From Thauera sp. 2A1 (GTDB taxonomy: Bacteria; Pseudomonadota; Gammaproteobacteria; Burkholderiales; Rhodocyclaceae): DNA of 64,000 bases. Numbering within the stretch: position 1 is the first letter of the stretch; each line of letters begins with the position of its first letter. This document shows positions 17,599 through 26,027 of this stretch, in pieces. The notes under the pieces are model-generated. The model saw only the letters and a list, made by a program, of their open reading frames with translations. It was not told the DNA's origin and did not search any database. Where the stretch lies: positions 20,835-84,834 of the forward strand of contig NZ_SSXV01000022.1 of NCBI RefSeq assembly GCF_009469595.2, in the 5' to 3' direction. A program made the position numbers and the translations under genes.

Positions 17599-18342
17599 AT
17601 GAATGCAAAAACCCGCTACCGCGTACTGCTGGTCGACGATGACGCTCGCCTGCGCGAGCTCTTGTCGCGTTATCTCCAGGAACAGGGATTTGCCGTCAAG
17701 GCAGTCGGCGATGCGCCGATGATGGATCGCGCACTGCACCGCGAACACTTCGACCTCATCGTGCTCGACCTCATGCTGCCCGGCGAGGATGGCCTTGCCA
17801 TCTGCCGGCGCCTGCGAGCCGCCGAGAATCCCATCCCCATCATCATGCTGACGGCCAAAGGCGACGACGTCGATCGCATCCTGGGCCTTGAAATGGGCGC
17901 CGACGACTACCTCGCCAAGCCCTTCAATCCGCGCGAGCTCGTCGCGCGCATCCAGGCCGTCATGCGCCGCCAGCCGCAGACGCTGCCGGGTGCGCCCACG
18001 CCTGAAGACGAGGTCGTCTCCTTTGGCCGCGTGCAGGTAAATCTGGGCACGCGATCACTCACGCGCGACGGAGAGGAAATCCAGCTCACGACCGGAGAGT
18101 TCTCGCTGCTGAAGGTTCTGCTGCAGCATCCACGCCAGCCGCTTTCGCGCGACAAGCTGATGGAACTCGCACGCGGTCGCGAATACGGTGTGTTCGATCG
18201 CGCCATCGACGTGCAAGTCTCGCGACTTCGAAAGCTGGTGGAGGACGATCCGGCCAAGCCGAGGTACATCCAGACCGTGTGGGGCTTCGGGTATGTCTTC
18301 GTGCCTGACGACAGCAAGTCTGCTGGCGATGAGGCACAGTAG
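17599..18342 (+). CDS. ompR: Two-component response regulator OmpR
   Basis: The 247-residue protein has a receiver domain (about 6-120: VLLVDDDARLRELL, the phospho-acceptor Asp in IVLDLMLPGEDG, and MLTAKG, DDYLAKPFN) and an OmpR/PhoB winged helix (about 145-240, with LSRDKLMELARGREYGVFDR and a final IQTVWGFGYVFVP). The DNA-binding part is close to E. coli OmpR in its key motifs. The ATG at 17599 has GAGGA about ten bases before it. The sensor kinase gene follows after 18 bp, making a classic pair. Confidence 0.92.
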   Translation: MNAKTRYRVLLVDDDARLRELLSRYLQEQGFAVKAVGDAPMMDRALHREHFDLIVLDLMLPGEDGLAICRRLRAAENPIPIIMLTAKGDDVDRILGLEMGADDYLAKPFNPRELVARIQAVMRRQPQTLPGAPTPEDEVVSFGRVQVNLGTRSLTRDGEEIQLTTGEFSLLKVLLQHPRQPLSRDKLMELARGREYGVFDRAIDVQVSRLRKLVEDDPAKPRYIQTVWGFGYVFVPDDSKSAGDEAQ

Positions 18343-18360
18343 ACCGGCGCCGCATACCTG

Positions 18361-19782
18361 ATGTCGAGCTTCCTGCGCACGCTGGCTGCGCCGCTTTCCC
18401 GATGGTTGCCGCGTTCGCTCCTATGGCAGACCTTCATTCTCGTGGGGCTGCTGCTCATCGTCTCGCTGGGCGTCTGGTCGCAGATCTTTCGCTACTTCCA
18501 GGAGCCCGCACGCGCGCGTGACGTCGCCCAGATGGTTGCAAGCGTGGTCAACCTGACACGCACCGCGCTCATCAACGCCGATGCCGACCGCCGCACCGAC
18601 CTGCTGATCGAGCTTGCGGCGCTGGAAGGCATCCGGATCTACCCGGCCGAGCCTTCCGATGACGTCGAGCCACTGCCCGACACCCGTCCGCTGAACCTCC
18701 TCACCACCCACGTGCGCCAGCAGCTCGGCGCGCACACCCGCTTTGCTTCGCGCTGGAAGTCGCTCGACGGATTCTGGGTCAGCTTCCGGCTCGACCCCGA
18801 CGACAATACCGACGAGTACTGGGTGATGCTGCCGGCGGACCGCATCGAGCAACACCACGCCTTCGAATGGCTCGCCTGGGGTGGCGCCGCGCTGCTGGTT
18901 GCGCTCACGGGGGCATTCGTCATCGTCTCGCGCATCAGCCGGCCCTTGCGTAATCTGACACGGGCGGCGCTGATGGTCGGCAGCGGCCGCACCCCGCCGG
19001 TGCAGGAAGAGAAGGGGCCACAAGAGATCGCAGTGGTGGCGCGCGCCTTCAACCGCATGGCTGGGGAACTGGCCCGCACCGACGCCGACCGTGCGCTCAT
19101 CCTGGCGGGAGTGTCACACGACCTGCGCACTCCGCTTGCTCGCCTGCGGCTCGGGATCGAGATGTCTGGCGCACCGTCGGGCGAGGTGCTCGCCATGGTT
19201 GCCGACATCGAGGAGATGGACCGCATCATCGGCCAGTTCCTCGATTTCGGGCGCGGTGACAGCCAGGAACCGGCCCAGCCGGTCGACACCGCGGGGCTCG
19301 CGCGCGACGTCACGGAGCCCTACAGGCTAAGGGGGCTCGACGTCAGGATCGACGCACCGGACACGCTCGTCACCGAGGCGCGCGCGCTGCCGCTGCGCCG
19401 ATCGCTCTCCAACCTGATCGACAACGCGCTGCGCTACGCCGGCGAGGACAAACCGATCGATGTCCAGGTGTATTCGGAAGACAAGGACGTCTGCATCGAG
19501 GTCGCCGATCGAGGCCCCGGCATCCCCCTCGACCAGGTCGAGCGCATGCGCCATCCCTTCACCCGGCTGGAGGAAGCACGCTCCAACACCAAGGGCGCGG
19601 GCCTGGGCCTGGCGATCGTCGACCGCGTGATGCGATCCCACCATGGACGCCTCGACCTGTTGCCGCGCGAGGGTGGCGGACTGCGTGCCATTCTTCGCCT
19701 GCCGCGCACCGGCGGGTCACCGACCAGGCCCGCCCCGCCGGGTGACAGCGCAAGAGCCTTGATGAAGGGTGGGCAAGGATGA
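18361..19782 (+). CDS. envZ: EnvZ-like sensor histidine kinase
   Basis: The 473-residue membrane kinase has a first helix (about 23-45), a periplasmic domain (about 46-165), a second helix (about 170-195), a HAMP domain (about 195-245), the HisKA block VSHDLRTPLARLRLG with the phospho-accepting His near residue 253, and an HATPase_c domain with N box (LSNLIDNALRYA), DRGPGIP and KGAGLGLAIV. This is the EnvZ architecture; it would phosphorylate the preceding OmpR in response to osmolarity or envelope signals. The start at 18361 follows ompR by 18 bp. Confidence 0.9.
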   Translation: MSSFLRTLAAPLSRWLPRSLLWQTFILVGLLLIVSLGVWSQIFRYFQEPARARDVAQMVASVVNLTRTALINADADRRTDLLIELAALEGIRIYPAEPSDDVEPLPDTRPLNLLTTHVRQQLGAHTRFASRWKSLDGFWVSFRLDPDDNTDEYWVMLPADRIEQHHAFEWLAWGGAALLVALTGAFVIVSRISRPLRNLTRAALMVGSGRTPPVQEEKGPQEIAVVARAFNRMAGELARTDADRALILAGVSHDLRTPLARLRLGIEMSGAPSGEVLAMVADIEEMDRIIGQFLDFGRGDSQEPAQPVDTAGLARDVTEPYRLRGLDVRIDAPDTLVTEARALPLRRSLSNLIDNALRYAGEDKPIDVQVYSEDKDVCIEVADRGPGIPLDQVERMRHPFTRLEEARSNTKGAGLGLAIVDRVMRSHHGRLDLLPREGGGLRAILRLPRTGGSPTRPAPPGDSARALMKGGQG

Positions 19783-19960
19783 ACCACGCCCTTCGCCGCC
19801 CCGCCGGGACCGCGCCGGCGGCGCAGTTGCCCCAGTCGTGGAAATTCCCGCACGCAATTCCCGGAACTGATGAATAATTTGCGGCGTTCTTTCCCCGGCA
19901 CACCGCAGAACGGCGCCAAGCGAGCCGCCGTGTGCCTGGGCTCAAACCTGATCGACATTC

Positions 19961-20410
19961 ATGCAGCCTGAAACAAGCCCCAAGCCCCCGCTCTCCCCCT
20001 ACGAACTGATCGGTGGAGAACCGACCGTGCGTGCCATCGTCAAACGATTTTACGAACTGATGGACACACTCCCCGAGGCATGGGATGTGCGCAAATTGCA
20101 CGGTGCGGACCTCGCAGGATCCGAGGAAAAGCTCTTCCTTTTCCTGTCTGGCTGGCTGGGCGGCCCGAATCTTTACGTCGAACGTTATGGCCCGCCCTTC
20201 CTGCGTGCCCGCCACCTTCCGTTCTCGATCGGCCGTGCCGAGCGGGACCAATGGATGTTGTGCATGCGCCAGGCGCTTGACGAGTTCGTGCACGACGGGG
20301 CGCTGCGCATCCGCCTGCACGAATCCCTCGCTGCCCTCGCCAACCACATGCGCAATCGCGCCGAGTCTCCAGCGCAGGCCGATGACGGCAGCGCGGGATC
20401 AAAGCCGTGA
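19961..20410 (+). CDS. Group II truncated haemoglobin
   Basis: The 149-residue protein is a TrHbO-type 2/2 globin: YELIGGEPTVRAIVKRFY gives the B-helix Tyr, FLSGWLGGP is the E-helix region, RARHLPFSIG contains the proximal His, and ERDQWMLCM carries the conserved G-helix Trp. Known members bind oxygen or NO and protect against nitrosative stress. The first ten residues are a Pro-rich tail and the last 20 are low complexity. It is 178 bp beyond the envZ stop and 22 bp before yciB; both spacers allow separate promoters. NorE/norF-like genes elsewhere in the window also relate to NO. Confidence 0.88.
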   Translation: MQPETSPKPPLSPYELIGGEPTVRAIVKRFYELMDTLPEAWDVRKLHGADLAGSEEKLFLFLSGWLGGPNLYVERYGPPFLRARHLPFSIGRAERDQWMLCMRQALDEFVHDGALRIRLHESLAALANHMRNRAESPAQADDGSAGSKP

Positions 20411-20418
20411 CGGTCCTC

Positions 20419-20424
20419 TATAAT
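20419..20424 (+). promoter_or_regulatory. -10 element TATAAT in front of yciB, near-leaderless
   Basis: A perfect TATAAT followed by TCG lies only eight bases before the yciB ATG, leaving room for a leader of just a few bases. No good -35 hexamer is seen at the right distance. The same ATAATTCG string recurs before mfd, relA and the etf genes. Confidence 0.4.
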
Positions 20425-20432
20425 TCGCGTTC

Positions 20433-21038
20433 ATGAAATTCCTCTTCGACCTCCTGCCGGTCATCCTCTTCTTCGCCACCTACAAGATCGCAGGCGCCAA
20501 TCCGGACGCGGCCCATGCGCTGGCGACCCAGTGGTTCGGCAGCGGCATCATGGCGACGCAAGCCCCCATCCTGATCGCCACCGCGGCCACCATCGTCGCC
20601 ACCTTCCTGCAGATCGCCATCGTCTGGATCAAGCATCGGAAGGTGGATGCGATGCTCTGGGTCAGCCTCGCGATCATCGTGGTCTTCGGCGGCGCAACGC
20701 TGTTCTTCCACAACCCGACATTCATCAAGTGGAAGCCCACCGCCCTCTATTGGCTGTTCGGTGCGGTGCTGCTCGTTTCCGCCTCTTTATTCAGACGGAA
20801 TCTCATTCGCAAGATGCTCGAGGCGCAAATCCAGTTGCCCGACTCCGTATGGGCGCGGCTGAATCTGGCGTGGGCGGGCTTCTTCCTGGCCATGGGCCTC
20901 ATCAACCTTTACGTCGCCTACAGCTTCAGCGAGGAAACCTGGGTCAATTTCAAGCTGTTCGGCGCCACCGGCCTGATGCTTGCGTTCGTGCTGGGCCAGG
21001 GCGTGTATCTTTCCAGACACATCGAGGAAACCAACTGA
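20433..21038 (+). CDS. yciB: Inner-membrane septation protein YciB (IspZ)
   Basis: The 201-residue protein has five to six membrane helices and the family hallmarks KFLFDLLPVILFFATYK at the N-terminus, FFHNPTFIKWKPT in the middle, and WVNFKLFGATGLM near the end. YciB proteins influence cell elongation, division and envelope integrity. Its TGA shares a base with the next start (TGATG), so yciI is translationally coupled. The start ATG has almost no leader if the TATAAT at 20419 is the promoter. Confidence 0.93.
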   Translation: MKFLFDLLPVILFFATYKIAGANPDAAHALATQWFGSGIMATQAPILIATAATIVATFLQIAIVWIKHRKVDAMLWVSLAIIVVFGGATLFFHNPTFIKWKPTALYWLFGAVLLVSASLFRRNLIRKMLEAQIQLPDSVWARLNLAWAGFFLAMGLINLYVAYSFSEETWVNFKLFGATGLMLAFVLGQGVYLSRHIEETN

Positions 21039-21337
21039 TGCTTTACGCCATGATCGGAGACGACGTTCCGGGCAGCCTTGAGGCACGCCTGAAGGCTCGC
21101 CCGGCGCACCTGGCACGTCTCGAGGCGCTGCGTGACGAGGGGCGCCTGGTACTGGCCGGGCCGATGCCCGCGATCGATTCGCCGGATCCCGGTCCTGCCG
21201 GCTTCAGCGGCACGCTGATGGTCGCCGAATTCGAGTCGCTGGCGGCCGCCGAGCAATGGTTTGCCGACGATCCCTACGTCACGCAGGGGGTCTTTGCCCG
21301 TACCAGCGTGAAGCCCTTCAAGAAGGTCCTCCCGTGA
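21038..21337 (+). CDS. yciI: YciI family protein
   Basis: The 99-residue protein starts LYAMIGDDVPGSLEARLKAR and ends with ADDPYVTQGVFARTSVKPFK, the YciI (DUF1330-like ferredoxin fold) pattern, including the conserved RPAHL and D residues around GRLVLAGP. The biochemical role of YciI is not well established. It lies between yciB and bolA, a conserved betaproteobacterial order, overlapping yciB by one base and bolA by four bases (GTGA). Confidence 0.92.
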   Translation: MLYAMIGDDVPGSLEARLKARPAHLARLEALRDEGRLVLAGPMPAIDSPDPGPAGFSGTLMVAEFESLAAAEQWFADDPYVTQGVFARTSVKPFKKVLP

Positions 21338-21627
21338 CCACCCAGGAAAAGATGAGGGCAAGACTCGCCCCGCTGCAGCCCGAACGCATCGAGATCGGCG
21401 ACGACAGCGCACTGCATGCCGGCCACGCCGGAGCGCGCAGCGGCGGCGGCCATTACCGCCTGCTGATCGTTTCGGCGCAGTTCGAATCCAGGAATACGGT
21501 GGCACGCCACCGCATGATTTATGACGCGCTTGGCGACATGATGAAGACCGACATTCATGCGCTCGCCATCCGCGCCGTTTCGGCCACCGAGGCCACCAAG
21601 CAACTCAGTCACGAGGAACCCCGATGA
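21334..21627 (+). CDS. bolA: BolA family protein
   Basis: The 97-residue protein shows the BolA core: ERIEIGDDSALHAGHAGA, GHYRLLIVSAQFE and RHRMIYDALGDMM followed by IHALAIRAVS. BolA proteins act with monothiol glutaredoxins in iron-sulfur handling and affect cell shape. A GTG at 21334, overlapping the yciI stop as GTGA, is taken as start; an internal ATG at 21352 is the alternative. The stop overlaps the ppiC start (ATGA). Confidence 0.92.
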   Translation: MTTQEKMRARLAPLQPERIEIGDDSALHAGHAGARSGGGHYRLLIVSAQFESRNTVARHRMIYDALGDMMKTDIHALAIRAVSATEATKQLSHEEPR

Positions 21628-22406
21628 AGATTTTTCCGAGCCGTCTCGCCATTTCCCTGCTTGCCGGCTTCCTCACTCTTCCTGCGCTGGCGGCCGAGCC
21701 GATCGCCACCGTCAACGGCACGGCCATCTCGGCGGCCCGCGCGGACGCAATGATCGCCGAGCAGCGTGCCCAGGGCGCCCCCGAAAGTGCGCAATTGCGC
21801 GACGCGGTCCGCGAAGAACTGGTGCGTCGAGAAGTGCTGAGCCAGGAGGCGTCGAAGAAGGGTTTCGACAAGAAGTCCGACGTGCAGGCGCAAATGGACA
21901 TGGCCAAGCAGGCGATCCTGATCCGCGCCTACCTGCAGGATTACGTGAAAGCGAATCCTGTCACCGATGCAGATCTGCGCAAGGAGTACGACGGCATCAA
22001 GTCGCGCATGGGTGACAAGGAGTACAAGCCGCGCCACGTGCTGGTCGAGACGGAGGACCAGGCCAAGGCGATCATCTCCAAGCTGCAGAACGGTTCCAAG
22101 TTCGAAGACCTGGCGAAGGAGTCGCGCGATCCGGGTTCGAAGGAGCGCGGCGGCGATCTCGGCTGGAGCAATCCGGGCATGTTCGTGAAGCCCTTCTCCG
22201 ACGCGATGGTCAAGCTCGAGAAAGGCAAGTACACCACCACCCCGGTGAAGAGCGACTTCGGCTACCACGTAATCATGCTCGACGACGTGCGTCCGCTGCA
22301 GGCACCCTCGTTCGATGAAGTGAAGCCGCAACTGCAGCAACGCCTGCAGCAGCAGAAGGTCGAGAAGCACGTGCTCGAGCTGCGCAGCAAGGCCAAGGTG
22401 CAGTAA
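21624..22406 (+). CDS. Periplasmic parvulin-type peptidyl-prolyl isomerase
   Basis: The 260-residue protein has a signal peptide (about 1-23, ending LPALAA), an N-terminal helical chaperone segment, and a rotamase domain (about 135-225) with KPRHVLVETEDQAK, GGDLGWSNPGMFVKPF and SDFGYHVIMLDD. It should catalyse prolyl isomerisation during outer-membrane and periplasmic protein folding (PpiC/PrsA/SurA-like). It closes the yciB-yciI-bolA operon with a four-base overlap and is followed by a strong terminator at 22464-22494. Confidence 0.92.
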   Translation: MKIFPSRLAISLLAGFLTLPALAAEPIATVNGTAISAARADAMIAEQRAQGAPESAQLRDAVREELVRREVLSQEASKKGFDKKSDVQAQMDMAKQAILIRAYLQDYVKANPVTDADLRKEYDGIKSRMGDKEYKPRHVLVETEDQAKAIISKLQNGSKFEDLAKESRDPGSKERGGDLGWSNPGMFVKPFSDAMVKLEKGKYTTTPVKSDFGYHVIMLDDVRPLQAPSFDEVKPQLQQRLQQQKVEKHVLELRSKAKVQ

Positions 22407-22463
22407 GCACAGCGAGCAGCAACAGGCCCGGCCGCAGTTCGCCGCACCGGGCACGAAAAACAG

Positions 22464-22494
22464 AAGGCCGACGGATCGCTCCGCCGGCCTTTTT
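22464..22494 (+). terminator. Rho-independent terminator after the parvulin gene
   Basis: A ten-base stem (AGGCCGACGG / CCGCCGGCCT, one A-C mismatch), a six-base loop ATCGCT and a run of five T form a standard intrinsic terminator 58 bp after the stop codon. Confidence 0.85.
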
Positions 22495-22556
22495 CATCTG
22501 GGCTTGCGTGCCGCGAGGTCCGGCGACGACCCGCCAGGCCTCGGGCCAGTCAGCCG

Positions 22557-24353
22557 TCAGAACTGCTCTTCGGCAAGCTCCAGCGCGCCCCCTGCGCCAT
22601 TGACCACCGTGTATGACAAGCCCGGTGCTTCGGCCAGCACGTGGTCGGCGTAGAAGCGCGCAGTGACGATCTTCGCCTGCAGGAAACGCGCATCGCCTTC
22701 GCCTGCGGCAAGCTTCTTCTGCGCGATGAGCGCCGCGCGCGCCATCTGCCAGCCGCCCGCGACGATGCCCAGCAGCTTGAGGAAAGGCACGGACCCCACC
22801 GATGCCGCCTTGATATCCTTGGCGTAGGTGGCGAGGATGTAGGCAACCGCCTCTTCCACTGCGGTGATCCCGGCGCCCAGGGCGCGACGGATCGCCGCGA
22901 AGGCTTCGCCATCGGTGGCGCCGAGTTCGGCCTCGACCTTGCGCATCTCGGCAACGACGCCAGCGACGGTCACGCCGTTTTCACGTGCGATCTTGCGCCC
23001 GATCAGGTCGTTGGCCTGGATCGCGGTGGTGCCTTCGTAGATCGGCGTGATGCGGGCGTCGCGCAGATGCTGCGCTGCGCCGGTTTCCTCGATGAAACCC
23101 ATGCCGCCGTGCACCTGGACGCCGACCGAGGCCACATCGACCGAGTTCTCGGTGCACCAGCCCTTCACCACCGGAATCATGAGGTCGACGAAAGCCTGGT
23201 TGCGCGCGCGCACCTCGGGGTCCGCATGGCAATGCGCCTTGTCGGAGGCAGCCCCCACAACATAGGCCAACGCCCGCATCGCCTCGGTCTTGCTCTTCAT
23301 CGACATCAGCATGCGGCGCACGTCGGCATGGTGGATGATGCTGACCTTGGGGCCACCACGGACGCCGGCCTCGGTGCCCTGCACACGTTCCTTGGCGTAT
23401 TGCAGCGCGTGCTGGTAGGCGCGCTCGGACAGCGCCAGACCTTCCATTCCCACCGCAAAACGGGCCTCGTTCATCATGATGAACATGTACTCGAGGCCAC
23501 GGTTGGGCTCGCCCACCAGGGTGCCGATGGCACCGCCCTTGTCGCCGAAGGCCAGCACCGCGGTCGGGCTGGCGTGGATGCCGAGCTTGTGCTCGATCGA
23601 CACGCAATGCACGTCGTTGCGCGCGCCCAGGCTGCCGTCGGCATTGACGAGGAACTTCGGCACGACGAACAGCGAGATGCCCTTCACGCCCTCGGGCGCG
23701 TCCGGCAGGCGAGCCAGCACCAGGTGGATGATGTTGTCGGTGAGGTCGTGCTCGCCATAGGTGATGAAGATCTTCTGGCCGAAGATCTTGTAGGTGCCGT
23801 CGCCCTGCGGTTCGGCCTTGGTGCGCACCGCGGCGAGGTCGGAACCAGCCTGAGGTTCGGTCAGGTTCATGGTGCCGGTCCATTCGCCCGAGACCATCTT
23901 CGGCAGGTACATCGCCTTCTGTTCGTCGTTGCCACACAGCAGCAACGCCTCGATTGCACCCGTGGTGAGCATCGGGCACAGCGAGAAGGCCATGTTGGCG
24001 GACTTCCACATCTCCATCACCGCGGTCGCGACGAGCTTGGGCAGGCCCTGGCCGCCGAACTCGGGTTCGCCCGCCAGCGCGGTCCAGCCCGCCTCGGTGA
24101 ACTGGTCGTAGGCCGACTTCCAACCGGTGGCGGTCTTCACTTCCCCGTCGTGCCAGGTGGCGCCTTCCTGGTCGCCCGTCCAGTTCAGCGGCGCGAGCAC
24201 GCCGCTGGCGAACTTGTCGGCCTCTTCGAGGATGGCATCGACCAGATCGACCGAAACCTCTTCATTGCCGGGCAGCGCAGCGACCTCGTCGAGGCCGGCC
24301 AGCTCGCGCATCACGAACTGCATGTCGCGAATGGGTGCAGCGTAGTTGCTCAT
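22557..24353 (-). CDS. Large acyl-CoA dehydrogenase (about 600 residues, with extra C-terminal domain)
   Basis: The 598-residue flavoenzyme is longer than the usual 380-residue acyl-CoA dehydrogenases and fits the subfamily with an extra C-terminal domain (as in DmdC-like and other broad-chain enzymes). Visible motifs include SLCPMLTTGAIEAL, MNLTEPQAGSDL in the middle domain, QVHGGMGF.EETGAAQ, and IYEGTTAIQANDLIG, whose Glu is the expected catalytic base. It would introduce the 2,3 double bond into acyl-CoA and pass electrons to the ETF encoded upstream in the same orientation. ATG 24353 is chosen for its GGAGGG site. Substrate length is unknown. Confidence 0.92.
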   Translation of the reverse strand: MSNYAAPIRDMQFVMRELAGLDEVAALPGNEEVSVDLVDAILEEADKFASGVLAPLNWTGDQEGATWHDGEVKTATGWKSAYDQFTEAGWTALAGEPEFGGQGLPKLVATAVMEMWKSANMAFSLCPMLTTGAIEALLLCGNDEQKAMYLPKMVSGEWTGTMNLTEPQAGSDLAAVRTKAEPQGDGTYKIFGQKIFITYGEHDLTDNIIHLVLARLPDAPEGVKGISLFVVPKFLVNADGSLGARNDVHCVSIEHKLGIHASPTAVLAFGDKGGAIGTLVGEPNRGLEYMFIMMNEARFAVGMEGLALSERAYQHALQYAKERVQGTEAGVRGGPKVSIIHHADVRRMLMSMKSKTEAMRALAYVVGAASDKAHCHADPEVRARNQAFVDLMIPVVKGWCTENSVDVASVGVQVHGGMGFIEETGAAQHLRDARITPIYEGTTAIQANDLIGRKIARENGVTVAGVVAEMRKVEAELGATDGEAFAAIRRALGAGITAVEEAVAYILATYAKDIKAASVGSVPFLKLLGIVAGGWQMARAALIAQKKLAAGEGDARFLQAKIVTARFYADHVLAEAPGLSYTVVNGAGGALELAEEQF

Positions 24354-24397
24354 CGGTTGATTCCCTCCGTTTCGTTCGATTGAAATGTGACTTGGCG

Positions 24398-25063
24398 TCA
24401 CTTGTTCAGCAGGTAGCGGTCATCGTCGAAACTCGATACCCACTCCGGCTTGTAGATCACGAGCAGGGTGACTACCGCACCGCTGATCCAGGCTTCCGAA
24501 AAACCCAGCAGCAGGAAGAACGGCAGGTACTCCGTCATCAGGAATTCGGCCGGATAGGCACCTGCGAGCGCCAGCACCAGCGAAGCGAACACCCCCTGCA
24601 GGATCACGGTCAATGCCGCGCCGGCAAAGCCGATGACGAAGATGAAAATGAAAAAATGGGCCGGCAACCAGCGCTCGACCAGCCTTTGCAGGCCCGCCGC
24701 AATGAGCACCGGCACGACGACCATCAGCATGAAATTGACCGGCCATGCCAACCATTCGGTGCTGCCGTTGAGGGCTATTCCGCACAGCGCCAGCGCCATC
24801 GCCACCATCGCCAGCCTCGGGCCAAGGATCAGCGTCGCCGCCATGGCACCGACAAGATGCAGGTCCAGTCCGGGTTTGACGCCTGCCTTCATGCTCCAGA
24901 GCAGCGTCAATGCCGTCGCGCAGCCCAGCATCACATTCAACGTTGGCCCCTCGCGCAGCCGCGTCCACGGTGCCCGTCGAAGAATGTCGTAGCCCGCGGC
25001 GAGCGCGAGGAGCAGCATGAAGACGTGCCATGTCGTCGAGAACTGCGATGGCTCCAGATTCAT
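24398..25063 (-). CDS. CbiM-like membrane protein (energy-coupling-factor permease family), orphan
   Basis: The 221-residue protein has six to seven hydrophobic helices and motifs of the proteobacterial CbiM-related group: LWSMKAGVKPGLDLHLVGAM, LNGSTEWLAWPVNF, HFFIFIFVIGFAGA and a C-terminal FDDDRYLLNK. Canonical CbiM has an N-terminal metal-binding HIPDG; that is absent here, and no CbiN, CbiQ or CbiO gene is present. Cobalt or nickel uptake is thus only a distant family association. It sits between etfA (28 bp upstream) and the acyl-CoA dehydrogenase (44 bp downstream), implying co-transcription with fatty-acid oxidation genes. Confidence 0.78.
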   Translation of the reverse strand: MNLEPSQFSTTWHVFMLLLALAAGYDILRRAPWTRLREGPTLNVMLGCATALTLLWSMKAGVKPGLDLHLVGAMAATLILGPRLAMVAMALALCGIALNGSTEWLAWPVNFMLMVVVPVLIAAGLQRLVERWLPAHFFIFIFVIGFAGAALTVILQGVFASLVLALAGAYPAEFLMTEYLPFFLLLGFSEAWISGAVVTLLVIYKPEWVSSFDDDRYLLNK

Positions 25064-25090
25064 GCCGCCGCCCAGCGCACGCGGGAAGCC

Positions 25091-26026
25091 TCAGCCCAAC
25101 GTTGCGGTCAGTTCGGGCACCACCTGGAACAGATCCCCCACCAGCCCGTAGTCGGCCACCTGGAAGATCGGCGCCTCCGGATCCTTGTTGATCGCCACGA
25201 TCACCTTGGAGTCCTTCATGCCCGCCAGGTGCTGGATGGCGCCCGAGATGCCCACCGCAACATAGAGCTGGGGCGCGACGATCTTGCCGGTCTGGCCCAC
25301 CTGGTAGTCGTTCGGAACGTAGCCCGCATCGACCGCCGCACGGCTGGCGCCGAGCGCCGCACCGAGCTTGTCGGCCAGCGGCTCGAGCAGGGCATGGTAG
25401 TTCTCGCCGCTGCCCACGCCACGACCGCCCGACACGATGATCTTCGCCGCACCCAGCTCCGGACGCGCGCTCTTGGTGATCTCGCGACCCACCAGTTGCG
25501 TCAGGCCCAGATCGGCCGCAGCCGCCACCGACTCGACCGCCGCCGCGCCACCCTCGGCCGCGACCGCCTCGAAGGCGGTGGTGCGCACGGTGATGACCTT
25601 GATCGCGTCCGAGCTCTTCACCGTCGCCAGCGCGTTGCCGGCATAGATCGGGCGCACGAAGGTGTCGGCCGATTCCACGCCGACGATGTCGGAGATCTGC
25701 GCCACATCCAGTTGCGCTGCCACGCGCGGCAGCATGTTCTTGCCGGCGGACGTGGCCGGGGCCAGCACGTGGCTGTAGCTGCTCGCCAAACCCTTCACCA
25801 GCTCGGCGACGTTTTCTGCGGTCTGCGCCTCGTAATGCGCGGCATCGGCCACCAGCACCTTGGCCACACCGCCAATCTTCGCGGCCGCCGCGGCCGCCGC
25901 GCCGCAGCCGGCACCGGCCACCAGCACATGAACGTCGCCGCCGATCTTCGCCGCCGCGCCGACGGTGTTGAGCGTGGCCGCCTTGATCGATTGGTTGTCG
26001 TGTTCCGCAATAACCAGGATCGCCAT
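25091..26026 (-). CDS. etfA: Electron transfer flavoprotein, alpha subunit
   Basis: The 311-residue protein starts AILVIAEHDNQSIKAATLNT and has the FAD-binding ETF-alpha C-terminal domain with VSGGRGVGS.ENY, GAALGASRAAVDAGYVPNDYQVGQTGK and the ending DLFQVVPELT. With EtfB it carries electrons from acyl-CoA dehydrogenases to ETF:quinone oxidoreductase. The start is one base after the etfB stop. The Ala-rich segment at residues 55-80 is typical of GC-rich genomes. Confidence 0.95.
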   Translation of the reverse strand: MAILVIAEHDNQSIKAATLNTVGAAAKIGGDVHVLVAGAGCGAAAAAAAKIGGVAKVLVADAAHYEAQTAENVAELVKGLASSYSHVLAPATSAGKNMLPRVAAQLDVAQISDIVGVESADTFVRPIYAGNALATVKSSDAIKVITVRTTAFEAVAAEGGAAAVESVAAAADLGLTQLVGREITKSARPELGAAKIIVSGGRGVGSGENYHALLEPLADKLGAALGASRAAVDAGYVPNDYQVGQTGKIVAPQLYVAVGISGAIQHLAGMKDSKVIVAINKDPEAPIFQVADYGLVGDLFQVVPELTATLG

Positions 26027-26027
26027 G

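Noticed and set aside
22641..24383. A 580-codon open frame antisense to the acyl-CoA dehydrogenase, and similar long frames over etfA, the acyl-CoA synthetase and ppk1
   Set aside because: All lie opposite genes with full sets of family motifs and have no plausible domains of their own.
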